DNA from: SSF26 sp037443945
GTDB lineage: Bacteria > Chloroflexota > Anaerolineae > J102
Direction of reading: 5' to 3'
Length of the DNA: 64,000 bases
NCBI GenBank assembly: GCA_037443945.1
Contig: JBBINH010000005.1
Span: 1-64,000, forward strand
Every line of letters begins with the position of its first letter. Within the stretch, counting starts at the first letter, position 1. Both the position numbers and the translations under genes were made by a program. The notes under the pieces are model-generated. The model was not told where the DNA came from. It searched no databases and was given only the letters and a program-made list of their open reading frames with translations. Shown here piece by piece: positions 53,185 through 61,129 of this stretch.

Positions 53185-54447
53185 TTATGCCATAAGCTCG
53201 GCCCGCAGGCGCGCTTCCTCTTGCGCTGCCAGCGCCACCACCTCCGGCTGCACGGTCAGCACCACGCGATGGTGGGCCGGATCGCGCACCTGCCAGCCCA
53301 GTTCGTGGGGTTCCGGGCTCACGCCGTGACGGCGCAGATTGGCCAGCACCGCTTCCCGTGCGGCCTCGTCGGGCAGCGCCAGCGCGAACCAGCGCAAACC
53401 GGCTGCATCGGCCGGCGCCGGCGCCGCACCTTCGCCCTGCCAGGTGTTGAGGCCGATGTGATGATGATAGCCGTCCACCGAGACCATGCCCATGCGGAAC
53501 AGCCGCATCAGCCCTTTGTTATCAAAGCCGAGGACATCGACGTAGAAACGCATGGCCGCCTCCAGGTTTCCCACATGCAGATGGACATGGCCCATGCGGG
53601 TCTGCGGCGGCATAGGCGCGGCCAGATCGTCGCCCGGATGCAAATGGCGGAAAAGCGCGGCCAGGTCCAGCGGCTCGCGGCCGTCGCTCCAGGTGCCGTC
53701 ACGACGGCGGGCGTAGAAGCGGGCGCCGTCGACCACGAACTCGCCGTCTTCCGGCGACTCGCAGTACAACTCGATGCCGTTGCCTTCCGGGTCGTCCAGG
53801 TAGGTCGTCTTGGTCATGATGTGATCGGTGGGCGCGTTAGGATAACCGGCCTGGACCAACCGGCCGATGACGCGCGCCAGCTCGCGGCGGTCGGGCAACA
53901 GCAGGGCAAAGTGGTAGAGACCGCTCACCCCGCGATAGCGCCGCGCCGTGCGCTCCTCGTAGAGATAGAGCAGGTCGGGGCCGCCGGCGCCGAGGACGGC
54001 CAGGCCTTCGGTCTGACGATGCAGGCGCAGGCCCAGCAGCTTCTGGTAGAAATCCAGCAAGCGCGACAGGTCCCTGACGGTCAGCGCCACGGCGGCGGGG
54101 CGGGTTTGCGGATGCAGGTGAAACTTGGACATGGGGTATTCCTCTCGATGCAACAGCCACTTCTGCGCCCAGGCGGCCAGCGCATCCAGAATCGGCAAGA
54201 GCTCGCGACCCTTGGGCGTCAGCGCGTACTCGACATGACGGGCATTCTCGGGGTCCTCGCGACGCACGATCAGACCTTGCTGCTCTAAAAAGCGCAGCCG
54301 CTGCGTGAACGTCGTCGGGTTCACCTCGCCCACCAGGTCTTGCAGCTCGCAGTAACGCCGCGGCTCACGCAAATGGTGGATGATCTGCATGGTCCAGCGC
54401 GAGCCGAGCAGACGGGTTACGGCCGCAACAGGGCACGTGTGGGTCAT
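53185..54447 (-). CDS. HxlR-type regulator fused to a glyoxalase/extradiol dioxygenase (VOC) domain
   Basis: 420 residues in one continuous frame. Residues 1-100 are a winged-helix HxlR domain with the redox-type N-terminal Cys ('MTHTCPVAAVTRLLGSRW', 'TFTQRLRFLEQQGLIVRRE', 'VEYALTPKGRELLPILDAL'). Residues from about 106 form a two-module VOC protein like CatE (catechol 2,3-dioxygenase), with metal-ligand candidates in 'GHVHLHVGN', 'DGYHHHIGL' and 'NGIELYCESP'. An internal ATG at 54132 preceded by AGAGGAA could also yield the VOC protein alone. Usually these are separate genes. Two operator-like repeats lie just upstream, suggesting autoregulation. Confidence 0.85.
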   Translation of the reverse strand: MTHTCPVAAVTRLLGSRWTMQIIHHLREPRRYCELQDLVGEVNPTTFTQRLRFLEQQGLIVRREDPENARHVEYALTPKGRELLPILDALAAWAQKWLLHREEYPMSKFHLHPQTRPAAVALTVRDLSRLLDFYQKLLGLRLHRQTEGLAVLGAGGPDLLYLYEERTARRYRGVSGLYHFALLLPDRRELARVIGRLVQAGYPNAPTDHIMTKTTYLDDPEGNGIELYCESPEDGEFVVDGARFYARRRDGTWSDGREPLDLAALFRHLHPGDDLAAPMPPQTRMGHVHLHVGNLEAAMRFYVDVLGFDNKGLMRLFRMGMVSVDGYHHHIGLNTWQGEGAAPAPADAAGLRWFALALPDEAAREAVLANLRRHGVSPEPHELGWQVRDPAHHRVVLTVQPEVVALAAQEEARLRAELMA

Positions 54448-54461
54448 GGCACTCCGGACTT

Positions 54462-54553
54462 TACTATGAAAAACGTAGCAATTGTCTGCTAAAAAGCGCT
54501 ACGGCCAGGGGAGCGTCCGTAAAAACAGCACCAATACTATATAAAGCATAGTA
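54462..54553. promoter_or_regulatory. Two similar 19-bp operator-like sites upstream of the HxlR-VOC gene
   Basis: Site 2 (54535-54553) is a perfect inverted repeat TACTAT-N7-ATAGTA. Site 1 (54462-54480) has the same layout, TACTAT-N7-GTAGCA, and shares 6/6 left-arm bases and most of the spacer. Both lie in the AT-rich gap upstream of the regulator start (54447). HxlR-type regulators such as YodB and CatR bind inverted repeats of this general kind, so autoregulation is likely. The rest of the 54448-54663 gap holds nothing I recognise. Confidence 0.55.
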
Positions 54554-54663
54554 AATAAGCTCTGTAAAAACGCTTACAATGGTCGCCCGCAGACCGATCA
54601 TTGCCCACGCGGCGGAGTCCTCACCCCGGCCTTTCGGTTGCGTGCCGGATGCAGGCCGGGCCG

Positions 54664-56385
54664 TCAGCTCAGGGCGGCGGCCAGGGCCCGGATCCCTGCC
54701 GGGGTATCGCCCCGGAAATGGAACCGCAACAGACGACGCCCCTCATGACGCAGCGCCTCGCCGTCGCCCAGGGCCTGGGCCATGATGAGCGTGCCGAAGC
54801 TGAGGGTCGAGGCCGCCGAACCGGCCTCATCGGGGATGGGGACATCGTTCTGGGGGGTATCGGTCAACTGCAGAAAGAGCCCATGACCGGCATCGCCTTT
54901 GTGCAACTGACCGGTCGAATGGAGGAAACGCGGGCCGTAGCCCACCGTCGTGGCCAGACGGGTATACGCCTGCAGGCGACGCCGCAGCAAGGCCAGGGCG
55001 GCGTCGGCGGCCGGGTTGGGGGCGATGTAGGCCTGCACGGCGATGTAATCGCCGGGTTGGGCCTGTTGCAAAAACGCCTTGAGCAGCGCGGCGGCCCGAC
55101 GAAAGCGACGACCATTGGCCGGAGCCTGGCCGAAAACCGTAATGTCGGAGTCGTGCAACAGCGGCTGCTCTGCCGGCAGTTGGCCGCTCTCCCGATAGGC
55201 GGCGACCATCTGGCGGGCGAGACGTTTGGCGCTCTCAACGTTGGGCTGGTCGAAGGGCTGAATGCCGAGCAGATGACCGGCAACGGCCGTGGCCATTTCC
55301 CACAGGAAGAACTGCCCGCCGAGGTCGTAGGGATCGCGCAGTTCCAGCCGGACCACCGGATGACCGGCCCGCCTCAGGCGGGCCAGGGCGGCGTCGTGTT
55401 CGGTTTCGCCGCGGAGCCGGATCTGGACGAAGACGCGGTCGGCGCCGTAATGGCGGGGGCTGCTGAGTTCCTCGCCGACCACCGGCAGAATGCCTTTCCC
55501 ATCCTTGCCCGTGCTCTCGGCGATGAGCTGTTCGATCCAATCGTCGAAACCGGGCAAGGACGGGGAGAGCACCAGGGTCAGCTTGTCGCGGCCCTGTTTG
55601 GCCAGCTCGGCCATGATGGCGCCCAACAAGGCTGCCGGGTTGTGGTCGGTGCGGGTGCAGGCCGTTGCCGCTTCCCGGGCCCGGGCGAGCAGAAGACCGT
55701 TATCCACCCCCACAAGCGCCGCCGGCACGAGTCCGAAATAGGAGAGGGCCGAATAGCGGCCGCCGATGGTGGGGTCGTTTAGGAAGGTGTGGCGGAAGCC
55801 ATAGCGTCGGGCCGTCTCGGCCAGGCCACTGTCCGGATCGGTGATGGCGACGAAATGGCGGCCGACGGCCTTGGCGCCGACCCGGTCTGCCGTCAGGTTG
55901 TAGAAATAGCGGAAGAAGGCAAAGGTCTCGACCGTGCCGCCCGATTTGGTCGCGACCACGTACAGGGTGTGGGCCGGGTCGAAGCGGGTCGCTTTGGCCA
56001 GAACGGCATCGGGATGGGTGCTATCCAGCACCTCCAGAGGGAGACCTTGGGCGGAGGTCTCGGGGCGCGGGCCGAAGGTGCGGGCAAAAACCTCCGGCGC
56101 CAGGCTCGAGCCGCCCATGCCCAGGAGCAACACCTGCCTGAAGCCCGCGGCCTTGATGTCCTCGGCAAAGGTCCGTAACGCGTCCACGGCGGCAACCATG
56201 CCGCCCGGCAGGTGCAACCAGCCCAGGCGATCGCCGATCTCGGTGGGGTCGGGTCGCCACACGGTGGGGTCATGGTCCCAGATGCGGCGGATGATCTGCC
56301 GGGTGTGTAGCTGCGCCAGGGCGGCGGCGACGGCGGGTTGATAGGCGCCCAAACGCGCCTGCAGGGTGAACACAGGAGTAGCCAT
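54664..56385 (-). CDS. pgi: Glucose-6-phosphate isomerase-like protein
   Basis: 573 residues from ATG 56385 (MATPVFTLQARLG). The SIS-domain pattern 'QVLLLGMGGSSLAPEVFA' and 'LYVVATKSGGTVETFAFFRYF', the 'DPTIGGRYSALSYFGLVPAAL' segment and the Pgi-like 'ESTGKDGKGILPVVGE' fit phosphoglucose isomerase, closest in style to the Pgi half of bacterial transaldolase-Pgi fusions. It interconverts glucose 6-phosphate and fructose 6-phosphate. With SDR and glucokinase upstream on the same strand it forms a sugar-phosphate set. Confidence 0.85.
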   Translation of the reverse strand: MATPVFTLQARLGAYQPAVAAALAQLHTRQIIRRIWDHDPTVWRPDPTEIGDRLGWLHLPGGMVAAVDALRTFAEDIKAAGFRQVLLLGMGGSSLAPEVFARTFGPRPETSAQGLPLEVLDSTHPDAVLAKATRFDPAHTLYVVATKSGGTVETFAFFRYFYNLTADRVGAKAVGRHFVAITDPDSGLAETARRYGFRHTFLNDPTIGGRYSALSYFGLVPAALVGVDNGLLLARAREAATACTRTDHNPAALLGAIMAELAKQGRDKLTLVLSPSLPGFDDWIEQLIAESTGKDGKGILPVVGEELSSPRHYGADRVFVQIRLRGETEHDAALARLRRAGHPVVRLELRDPYDLGGQFFLWEMATAVAGHLLGIQPFDQPNVESAKRLARQMVAAYRESGQLPAEQPLLHDSDITVFGQAPANGRRFRRAAALLKAFLQQAQPGDYIAVQAYIAPNPAADAALALLRRRLQAYTRLATTVGYGPRFLHSTGQLHKGDAGHGLFLQLTDTPQNDVPIPDEAGSAASTLSFGTLIMAQALGDGEALRHEGRRLLRFHFRGDTPAGIRALAAALS

Positions 56386-56440
56386 GCGTAAGACCATAGG
56401 GAGCGATGGGGAGAGGGGGAGGCGAAAGGCGGCGTTGGGA

Positions 56441-57175
56441 TCAGCTCAATCCGTAGACCGGGATGGCGGCGCCGTGAACGGCCCTGGCGCCGTCCGAAGC
56501 CAGGAAGAGGATAACATCGGCGATGGCGGCAGGCGCAACCCAGCGGCTGTGATCGGCCCCGGGCATGGCCTCCCGGTTCGACGGCGTGTCGATGGTGCCG
56601 GGCAACACGCAGTTGACGCGGATCCCGCGCGCTTTCAACTCGGCGGCCATGCTCTCGGTCAGGCGCACGACGGCGGCTTTGGAGGCGGCATAGGCGGCGT
56701 GATGGGCCGTACCGACCAGGGCAGCGCGAGCGGCCACGTTGACGATAACCCCGCGGCCGCGGGCAAGCATGGCCGGGATGACAGCCCGGCAGGGGATATA
56801 GACGGAACGGGCATTGAGGTTGATGAGAAAATCGAAGGTGTCCACCGGCGTTTCGTGCAAGGGCCGGCCCGCCCGGTAACCGCCGACCGTGTTGACGAGC
56901 ACATCGATGCGCCCGAAATGGGCCAGCACCCGCTCGACCATCCCCTGCACTGCGGCCGGATCGGTCACATCCACGCCTGTTACCGGCAGATGGCCGGCCG
57001 CCGGGTTCAGCTCCGGCGCCAGGTTGGCCAGCCGCTCGACCGCACGGTCCACCGGAACCACATGGGCGCGCGCGGCGGCAAAGGCCAGCGCCGTGGTCAG
57101 ACCCAAATTGCCGCCGGCACCGGTGACAATAACGACATGCTCACCGAAATCGTAGGTCGGAGATGCGGTCATCAT
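56441..57175 (-). CDS. Short-chain dehydrogenase/reductase (SDR)
   Basis: 244 residues from ATG 57175 (or the next codon). NAD(P) motif 'VIVTGAGGNLGLTTALAFA' (TGxxxxxG), 'VNTVGGY' in the NNAG position, the active-site Ser region before 'HHAAYAASKAAVVRLTESMA' (YxxxK) and 'IRVNCVLPGTIDTPSN' are classical SDR features. The substrate is unknown. It begins 3 bases after the glucokinase stop and ends 55 bases before pgi, so it may be part of a sugar operon. Confidence 0.88.
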   Translation of the reverse strand: MMTASPTYDFGEHVVIVTGAGGNLGLTTALAFAAARAHVVPVDRAVERLANLAPELNPAAGHLPVTGVDVTDPAAVQGMVERVLAHFGRIDVLVNTVGGYRAGRPLHETPVDTFDFLINLNARSVYIPCRAVIPAMLARGRGVIVNVAARAALVGTAHHAAYAASKAAVVRLTESMAAELKARGIRVNCVLPGTIDTPSNREAMPGADHSRWVAPAAIADVILFLASDGARAVHGAAIPVYGLS

Positions 57176-57178
57176 GGT

Positions 57179-58165
57179 TCAAAGATGCTCCAGGCCGTAA
57201 TAGGTCACCCCGAGGAGGGCGGCGCGAGGAGTGAGAATGACATGGACGGGCATGCGAATGAGCAAGCTGCTCATCCGGCCTTTGTGCAGGAAGGATTGCA
57301 GAAAGCGCTGGTGGGTGAGCGCCGGCAGGATCCGAGGCGGAATGCCGCCGCCCAGATACACCCCACCCAAGGCCCCCAGCTTCAGAGCCAGGTTGCCGGC
57401 CTCGGCGCCGAGGATGGAGACGAACATGTCCAGGGTCATGGCGCAGATTTCGGGCGGGGGCTGGCGTTGCAGCGCCGCCTGGATGATGACCGGCGTCGGA
57501 TCCTCGGCCTGCCGCAGTTCGGCCGCCAGCCAGGCCGGCTCCTCGGCATAGCCGGTGTTGCGCAGAAAGGCGTAGATGTTCGGCAGCCCCGACCCCGAAC
57601 AAAACCGCTCGTAGCTGACATGGTCCATCCGCTCCAGATAGTAACGGAGCAGCTCGATTTCAAGGGCATTGGTCGGTCCGAAATCGGCATGGCCGCCTTC
57701 GCTGGCATAGGCGTGGTAGCGCCGACCATCCCAGGTGAGATAGGCCTCGCCCAGGCCCGTGCCCGGGGCGATGACGGCAATGGTCCCGCCGGGCGTCGGT
57801 TCGCCGGCGTGTAGGGTGTGCAGGTCTTCGGCCTGCAGATGCGGAACCGCACAGGCCATGGCCTGCAGGTCGTTGAGCAGAGCCACGCTTTCGATGCCCA
57901 GGGTCTCCTGCAACCGTCCCACGCCGATCACCCAGGGTAGATTGGTAATGCGCGCCTGGCCGGCAATGACCGGTCCGGCCACCCCAAAACAGGCCCGATC
58001 GATGGGGTAGGTCAGGTCGGCCAGGAATTCGGTGATGATTTTTTCCAGACTGCTGTACTGAGTGCTGGCAAAGGTCCTTTCGACCAGGGGCCGGCGGGCC
58101 TCCTGGGCATCGGCAATGACGGCCAGGACCGTTTTCGTGCCGCCGATGTCGCCGACAAGAAGCAT
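57179..58165 (-). CDS. glk: Glucokinase (Glk, COG0837)
   Basis: 328 residues from ATG 58165, preceded by AGGAGG. ATP loop 'LLVGDIGGTKTVLAVI', 'CFGVAGPVIAGQARITNLPW', 'VALLNDLQAMACAVP' (the catalytic Asp), 'VIAPGTGLGEAYLTW', the sugar-binding 'ASEGGHADFGP' and 'GGVYLGGGIPPRILP' match bacterial glucokinase. It phosphorylates glucose to glucose 6-phosphate, the substrate of the isomerase encoded downstream on the same strand. Confidence 0.92.
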   Translation of the reverse strand: MLLVGDIGGTKTVLAVIADAQEARRPLVERTFASTQYSSLEKIITEFLADLTYPIDRACFGVAGPVIAGQARITNLPWVIGVGRLQETLGIESVALLNDLQAMACAVPHLQAEDLHTLHAGEPTPGGTIAVIAPGTGLGEAYLTWDGRRYHAYASEGGHADFGPTNALEIELLRYYLERMDHVSYERFCSGSGLPNIYAFLRNTGYAEEPAWLAAELRQAEDPTPVIIQAALQRQPPPEICAMTLDMFVSILGAEAGNLALKLGALGGVYLGGGIPPRILPALTHQRFLQSFLHKGRMSSLLIRMPVHVILTPRAALLGVTYYGLEHL

Positions 58166-58339
58166 AAACCCTCCTGCAAAGGTCATGTCCGACGGCCCGC
58201 AATGGCCGTTGCCAACCGAAAATGAACTCGAAAGTCACTGCCCACGTGCCGACCGCAATCCGCTCCTGGGCCTACAGCGCGACGGGCCCGGGGAGGCCGA
58301 TGGGCAACCGGCGCCCGGAGGCGGAGGGTCGAGCAGGTC

Positions 58340-59170
58340 ATGACGGCTAGGGAAGAAACGGCTATCCAGGGTATGATAGCGGCAAGATCGGCCGATCCCA
58401 TCCTCGCTCGGCGCCGTTTGCTGTCCATGACCACATCGACGTCGTTTCCACTTACCTGGCTGGACGAGCTGGACGTCCTGGCGGCAGCCTGGGCAGGTGG
58501 CGATAATGTCACGGCTCCGGCAGCCGAGGCCGCCCTTGCCCTGTGGCGGGCCCGCCTGCAGCGGCCGGCCGTTCCCGAAGAAGAATGGCTGGATGTGGTC
58601 ACGCCGAGCGGTGAACCGTACGGCTGGTCGGCCCCGCGTTGGTTTTGCCATCTGGTCGGCCTGCGCCATCGCGTGGTGTACGTCTATCTGACCACGCCGC
58701 AGGGGCTGCTGGCCTTGCAGATGCGGGCCCACACCAAGCCGGAATGGCCTTCGCGGTTCGACACGACGGTCGCCGGGCATGTCAAGGCCGGTCGGACCTG
58801 GGAAGAGGGGGTGATGGCCGAAATCGAGGAGGAACTGGGCCTGGCGGCCATAACCCGCAAGCGCTGGCTGGCGAACGGTCGCTTGCAGCCGGTGGCGGGC
58901 TATGAACGCTACAGCGTGGACGAAGGTCTACCGCCTTATCGCAATCGCCAGGTCAACCGCATCTTTGCCGGCACGCTCACGGCCTGGGGGCTGGCCCATG
59001 TGGGTTTCGCCGACGGCGAAGTGGGGGGACTCTATCTGTGTCGGCCGGAAGAGGCGCAGCGCCTGGTAACGACGGGCTTCCTGGTGGCGCCGGGGTTGCA
59101 GCGGTCCTTTCCCTATTGGTGGGCCTGGTGGCTGGCGCAATCGGGTCAGACCGTACCGGCGGCGCCGTGA
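58340..59170 (+). CDS. NUDIX hydrolase (DUF4743-like)
   Basis: 276 residues from ATG 58340; ATG 58427 (MTTSTSFPLTW) is also plausible. After an N-terminal alpha/beta region, the NUDIX box reads 'GHVKAGRTWEEGVMAEIEEEL' with G at the end (Gx5Ex7REUxEExGU-type, with Glu at the metal positions and E replacing R). Family members include diphosphate hydrolases and enzymes similar to IPP isomerase; no substrate can be assigned. Its last 25 bases overlap the end of the convergent terpene cyclase gene. Confidence 0.8.
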   Translation: MTAREETAIQGMIAARSADPILARRRLLSMTTSTSFPLTWLDELDVLAAAWAGGDNVTAPAAEAALALWRARLQRPAVPEEEWLDVVTPSGEPYGWSAPRWFCHLVGLRHRVVYVYLTTPQGLLALQMRAHTKPEWPSRFDTTVAGHVKAGRTWEEGVMAEIEEELGLAAITRKRWLANGRLQPVAGYERYSVDEGLPPYRNRQVNRIFAGTLTAWGLAHVGFADGEVGGLYLCRPEEAQRLVTTGFLVAPGLQRSFPYWWAWWLAQSGQTVPAAP

Positions 59171-59814
59171 AGGGTGGGTCGGCGCCCGATATCCCGCCAT
59201 GGGTTCAGGGCCATCTGTTGCGAACGGCGGTAGACGGCCACCAGATAGATGCTATCGGCAAGCAAGATGGCCATGTACAGAAAATCAAAGAGCCAGGCTG
59301 TGGGACGAATAACAAAGAAAGTCAGGGAAACTGCTAAAGTTCCTAATAATTTACATAAAGCGATGTAAAAGGATTGTCCTTCTAATCCTTGGCGTCGTAA
59401 AAACATATTGATAAAAAGAATGGACATAAGCAGATTTTGCCCATAAGCTGCGTATCTTCCCATCATGTCATTGAATTCGCGCGATATAAGCACTATCAGT
59501 AAGAAACTTGCCGTTAATGTTAGCAATATCGTAGGAATAAAAAATCGCTCCGGTAAATTCTGTATTGGTGGATCGCTACGCCAATACTTGAGAAATTGCC
59601 AAAATATGATACAATCCAAGATAAACCAGATATAATTGACGTATAATTGCGGTTTGGGATGAGGAAAGACAAAAGAGAATATGAACTCCCAACTGATATT
59701 GGCGCATAAAGCGACAAACGGCATGCCGTAAGTTTTATCCTGAAAACCGCGAATGATGATCAGGATGTAGGTCAATGACCAGAAAAAACCCGAAATAAGC
59801 AGGCCGATGACCAT
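59146..59814 (-). CDS. Integral-membrane terpene cyclase homologue (Pyr4/PaxB family)
   Basis: 222 residues with about seven membrane helices. The motif 'GFQDKTYGMPFVALCANISWEF' (quoted as 'RGFQDKTYGMP' and 'ALCANISWEF'; Glu43) and a late Asp (Asp187 in 'LLADSIYLVAVY') match the fungal Pyr4/PaxB membrane terpene cyclases, where a Glu and an Asp with similar spacing (Glu63 and Asp218 in Pyr4) are needed for protonation. Such enzymes cyclise prenyl chains on aromatic or indole acceptors; related bacterial cyclases exist. The gene is strikingly AT-rich (one sampled 60-base line is 35 % GC, a neighbouring one 72 %), a sign of transfer. No prenyltransferase or epoxidase partner is adjacent. Confidence 0.75.
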   Translation of the reverse strand: MVIGLLISGFFWSLTYILIIIRGFQDKTYGMPFVALCANISWEFIFSFVFPHPKPQLYVNYIWFILDCIIFWQFLKYWRSDPPIQNLPERFFIPTILLTLTASFLLIVLISREFNDMMGRYAAYGQNLLMSILFINMFLRRQGLEGQSFYIALCKLLGTLAVSLTFFVIRPTAWLFDFLYMAILLADSIYLVAVYRRSQQMALNPWRDIGRRPTLHGAAGTV

Positions 59815-59854
59815 AGCGCTTACGAAAGGGCCGCACGCACGATAGGACCTGGGC

Positions 59855-60571
59855 TTAGATCGGCGGCCAGGGGTGGTTGCGACGCCGGGGATCGGGATGG
59901 GGAAAGTGACCGGCCGCGATCAGGGCATCCAGGCGTTGGTGGAAGGCGCGGATTTCGGCCGGGCTGAGGAGCGCAACCAGCCGAGCCTGGAGTTCGGTAT
60001 CGTGACACAGGCGGACCGCCAGCTTCTGCAGATCGGCCAGCAAAGGGGCCGGGATCGGTTCACCGGCAAAATCCCAGATGACCGTGCGCAGCTTGGGCTC
60101 CACATGAAAACACAGGCCGTGATCGATAGACCACATCCGTCCCTGGGCATCGAGCAGGCAGTGGCCGGCTTTGCGGTCGGCGTTGTTGGTGATGACATCG
60201 AACAAAGCGATCCGGCGGAAGTCGTCGGCATGGCGGGGGAAGATGTTGAAGTAGTGCTGTTCGGGATCGCTTTCGATGTAGACCTGAACCGTCCCCGGTC
60301 CATAGGCTCCCTCGCGCAGGACCGTCGGTGGGATGAGCTCCCAGCCCAGGGCTTCGGCGACGAGATAGGCGGCGTACTCGCGCAGATAGAGGGTGCCGTT
60401 GGGAAAATCCCACAGCGGCCGTTCCCCGCGCCGGGGTTTGTACACGGCCGGCAGTTCCCGTCCCTCATAACAGGCGCGCACAAGCAGGGCGTAGTTTGAA
60501 CTCCAGGGGATAACTCCCAACGGTTCCAGCTCGCCCTGGCCGAGGATTCGCAAAGCTGTGGCCGTATCCAT
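59855..60571 (-). CDS. SCO1664 family protein (PI3/4-kinase-like fold)
   Basis: 238 residues. 'ELEPLGVIPWSSNYALLVRA', 'AVYKPRRGERPLWDFP' (the ATP-binding Lys region), 'FDVITNNADRKAGHCL' (the catalytic-loop-like HxDxxxxN variant) and 'WSIDHGLCFHVEPKLRTVIWDFAGEPI' fit the SCO1664 family, related to phosphatidylinositol-kinase-like folds. Substrate is unknown. It is the last member of a conserved trio with DUF3090 and MSMEG_4193, encoded immediately upstream. Confidence 0.88.
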   Translation of the reverse strand: MDTATALRILGQGELEPLGVIPWSSNYALLVRACYEGRELPAVYKPRRGERPLWDFPNGTLYLREYAAYLVAEALGWELIPPTVLREGAYGPGTVQVYIESDPEQHYFNIFPRHADDFRRIALFDVITNNADRKAGHCLLDAQGRMWSIDHGLCFHVEPKLRTVIWDFAGEPIPAPLLADLQKLAVRLCHDTELQARLVALLSPAEIRAFHQRLDALIAAGHFPHPDPRRRNHPWPPI

Positions 60572-60604
60572 AGAGCCGTACCCTCTCGTTATCGGTGATC
60601 CGAC

Positions 60605-61129
60605 TCATTGGACGTAGAGCTTGCCGTGTCCGTTCGAGGGGGGACAGAAGTGCCCGCCGGGGTCCAGGGGCTGTCCACAAAGGGGGCAGCTCGGCCGACC
60701 GGCGGCCACCACTTGCAGGACATGATGCGCCAAGGCGCGAGCATGTTCCCGGGTGATGATGAATCGAGCCAATTCCGGTTGTTCCCCACGCTCGACCAAT
60801 TCCTGAACGACGATGACGATGACATCCTCGTCTTCATCATAGCCGACGCCCAGTTGGGCAACCCGCCAGGCCGGGACAATGGGATGGATCAGGTCAAAAT
60901 CCACCGGTTCATCGGGATCCGCCGTGGGGCGTTGGAAGACCTCGGCGATCTGATCGAGCAGCGAGAGCAAGCCCTCGCCCAGCGCGCGCATCTGCTCTTT
61001 CTCGCAGATCATGGTCACGAGTTCCAGGCCGCGACCGGCCTGGAGGAAAAAGGTCCGGCGACCCGGTTCACCGATGGTACCCACCGTGAGATGGTCGGCG
61101 GGGTTGAAGTCGAACGCAAAATCAGGCAT
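60605..61129 (-). CDS. DUF3090 family protein with C-terminal zinc ribbon
   Basis: 174 residues from ATG 61129 (MPDFAFDFNPADHLTVGTIG), overlapping the upstream gene by 8 bases. The DUF3090 core ('RTFFLQAGRGLELVTMICEK', 'WRVAQLGVGYDEDEDVIVIVVQEL') ends in a zinc ribbon 'CPLCGQPLDPGGHFCP'. Function is unknown. Its constant company with SCO1664 and MSMEG_4193 homologues indicates a shared pathway. Confidence 0.9.
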   Translation of the reverse strand: MPDFAFDFNPADHLTVGTIGEPGRRTFFLQAGRGLELVTMICEKEQMRALGEGLLSLLDQIAEVFQRPTADPDEPVDFDLIHPIVPAWRVAQLGVGYDEDEDVIVIVVQELVERGEQPELARFIITREHARALAHHVLQVVAAGRPSCPLCGQPLDPGGHFCPPSNGHGKLYVQ

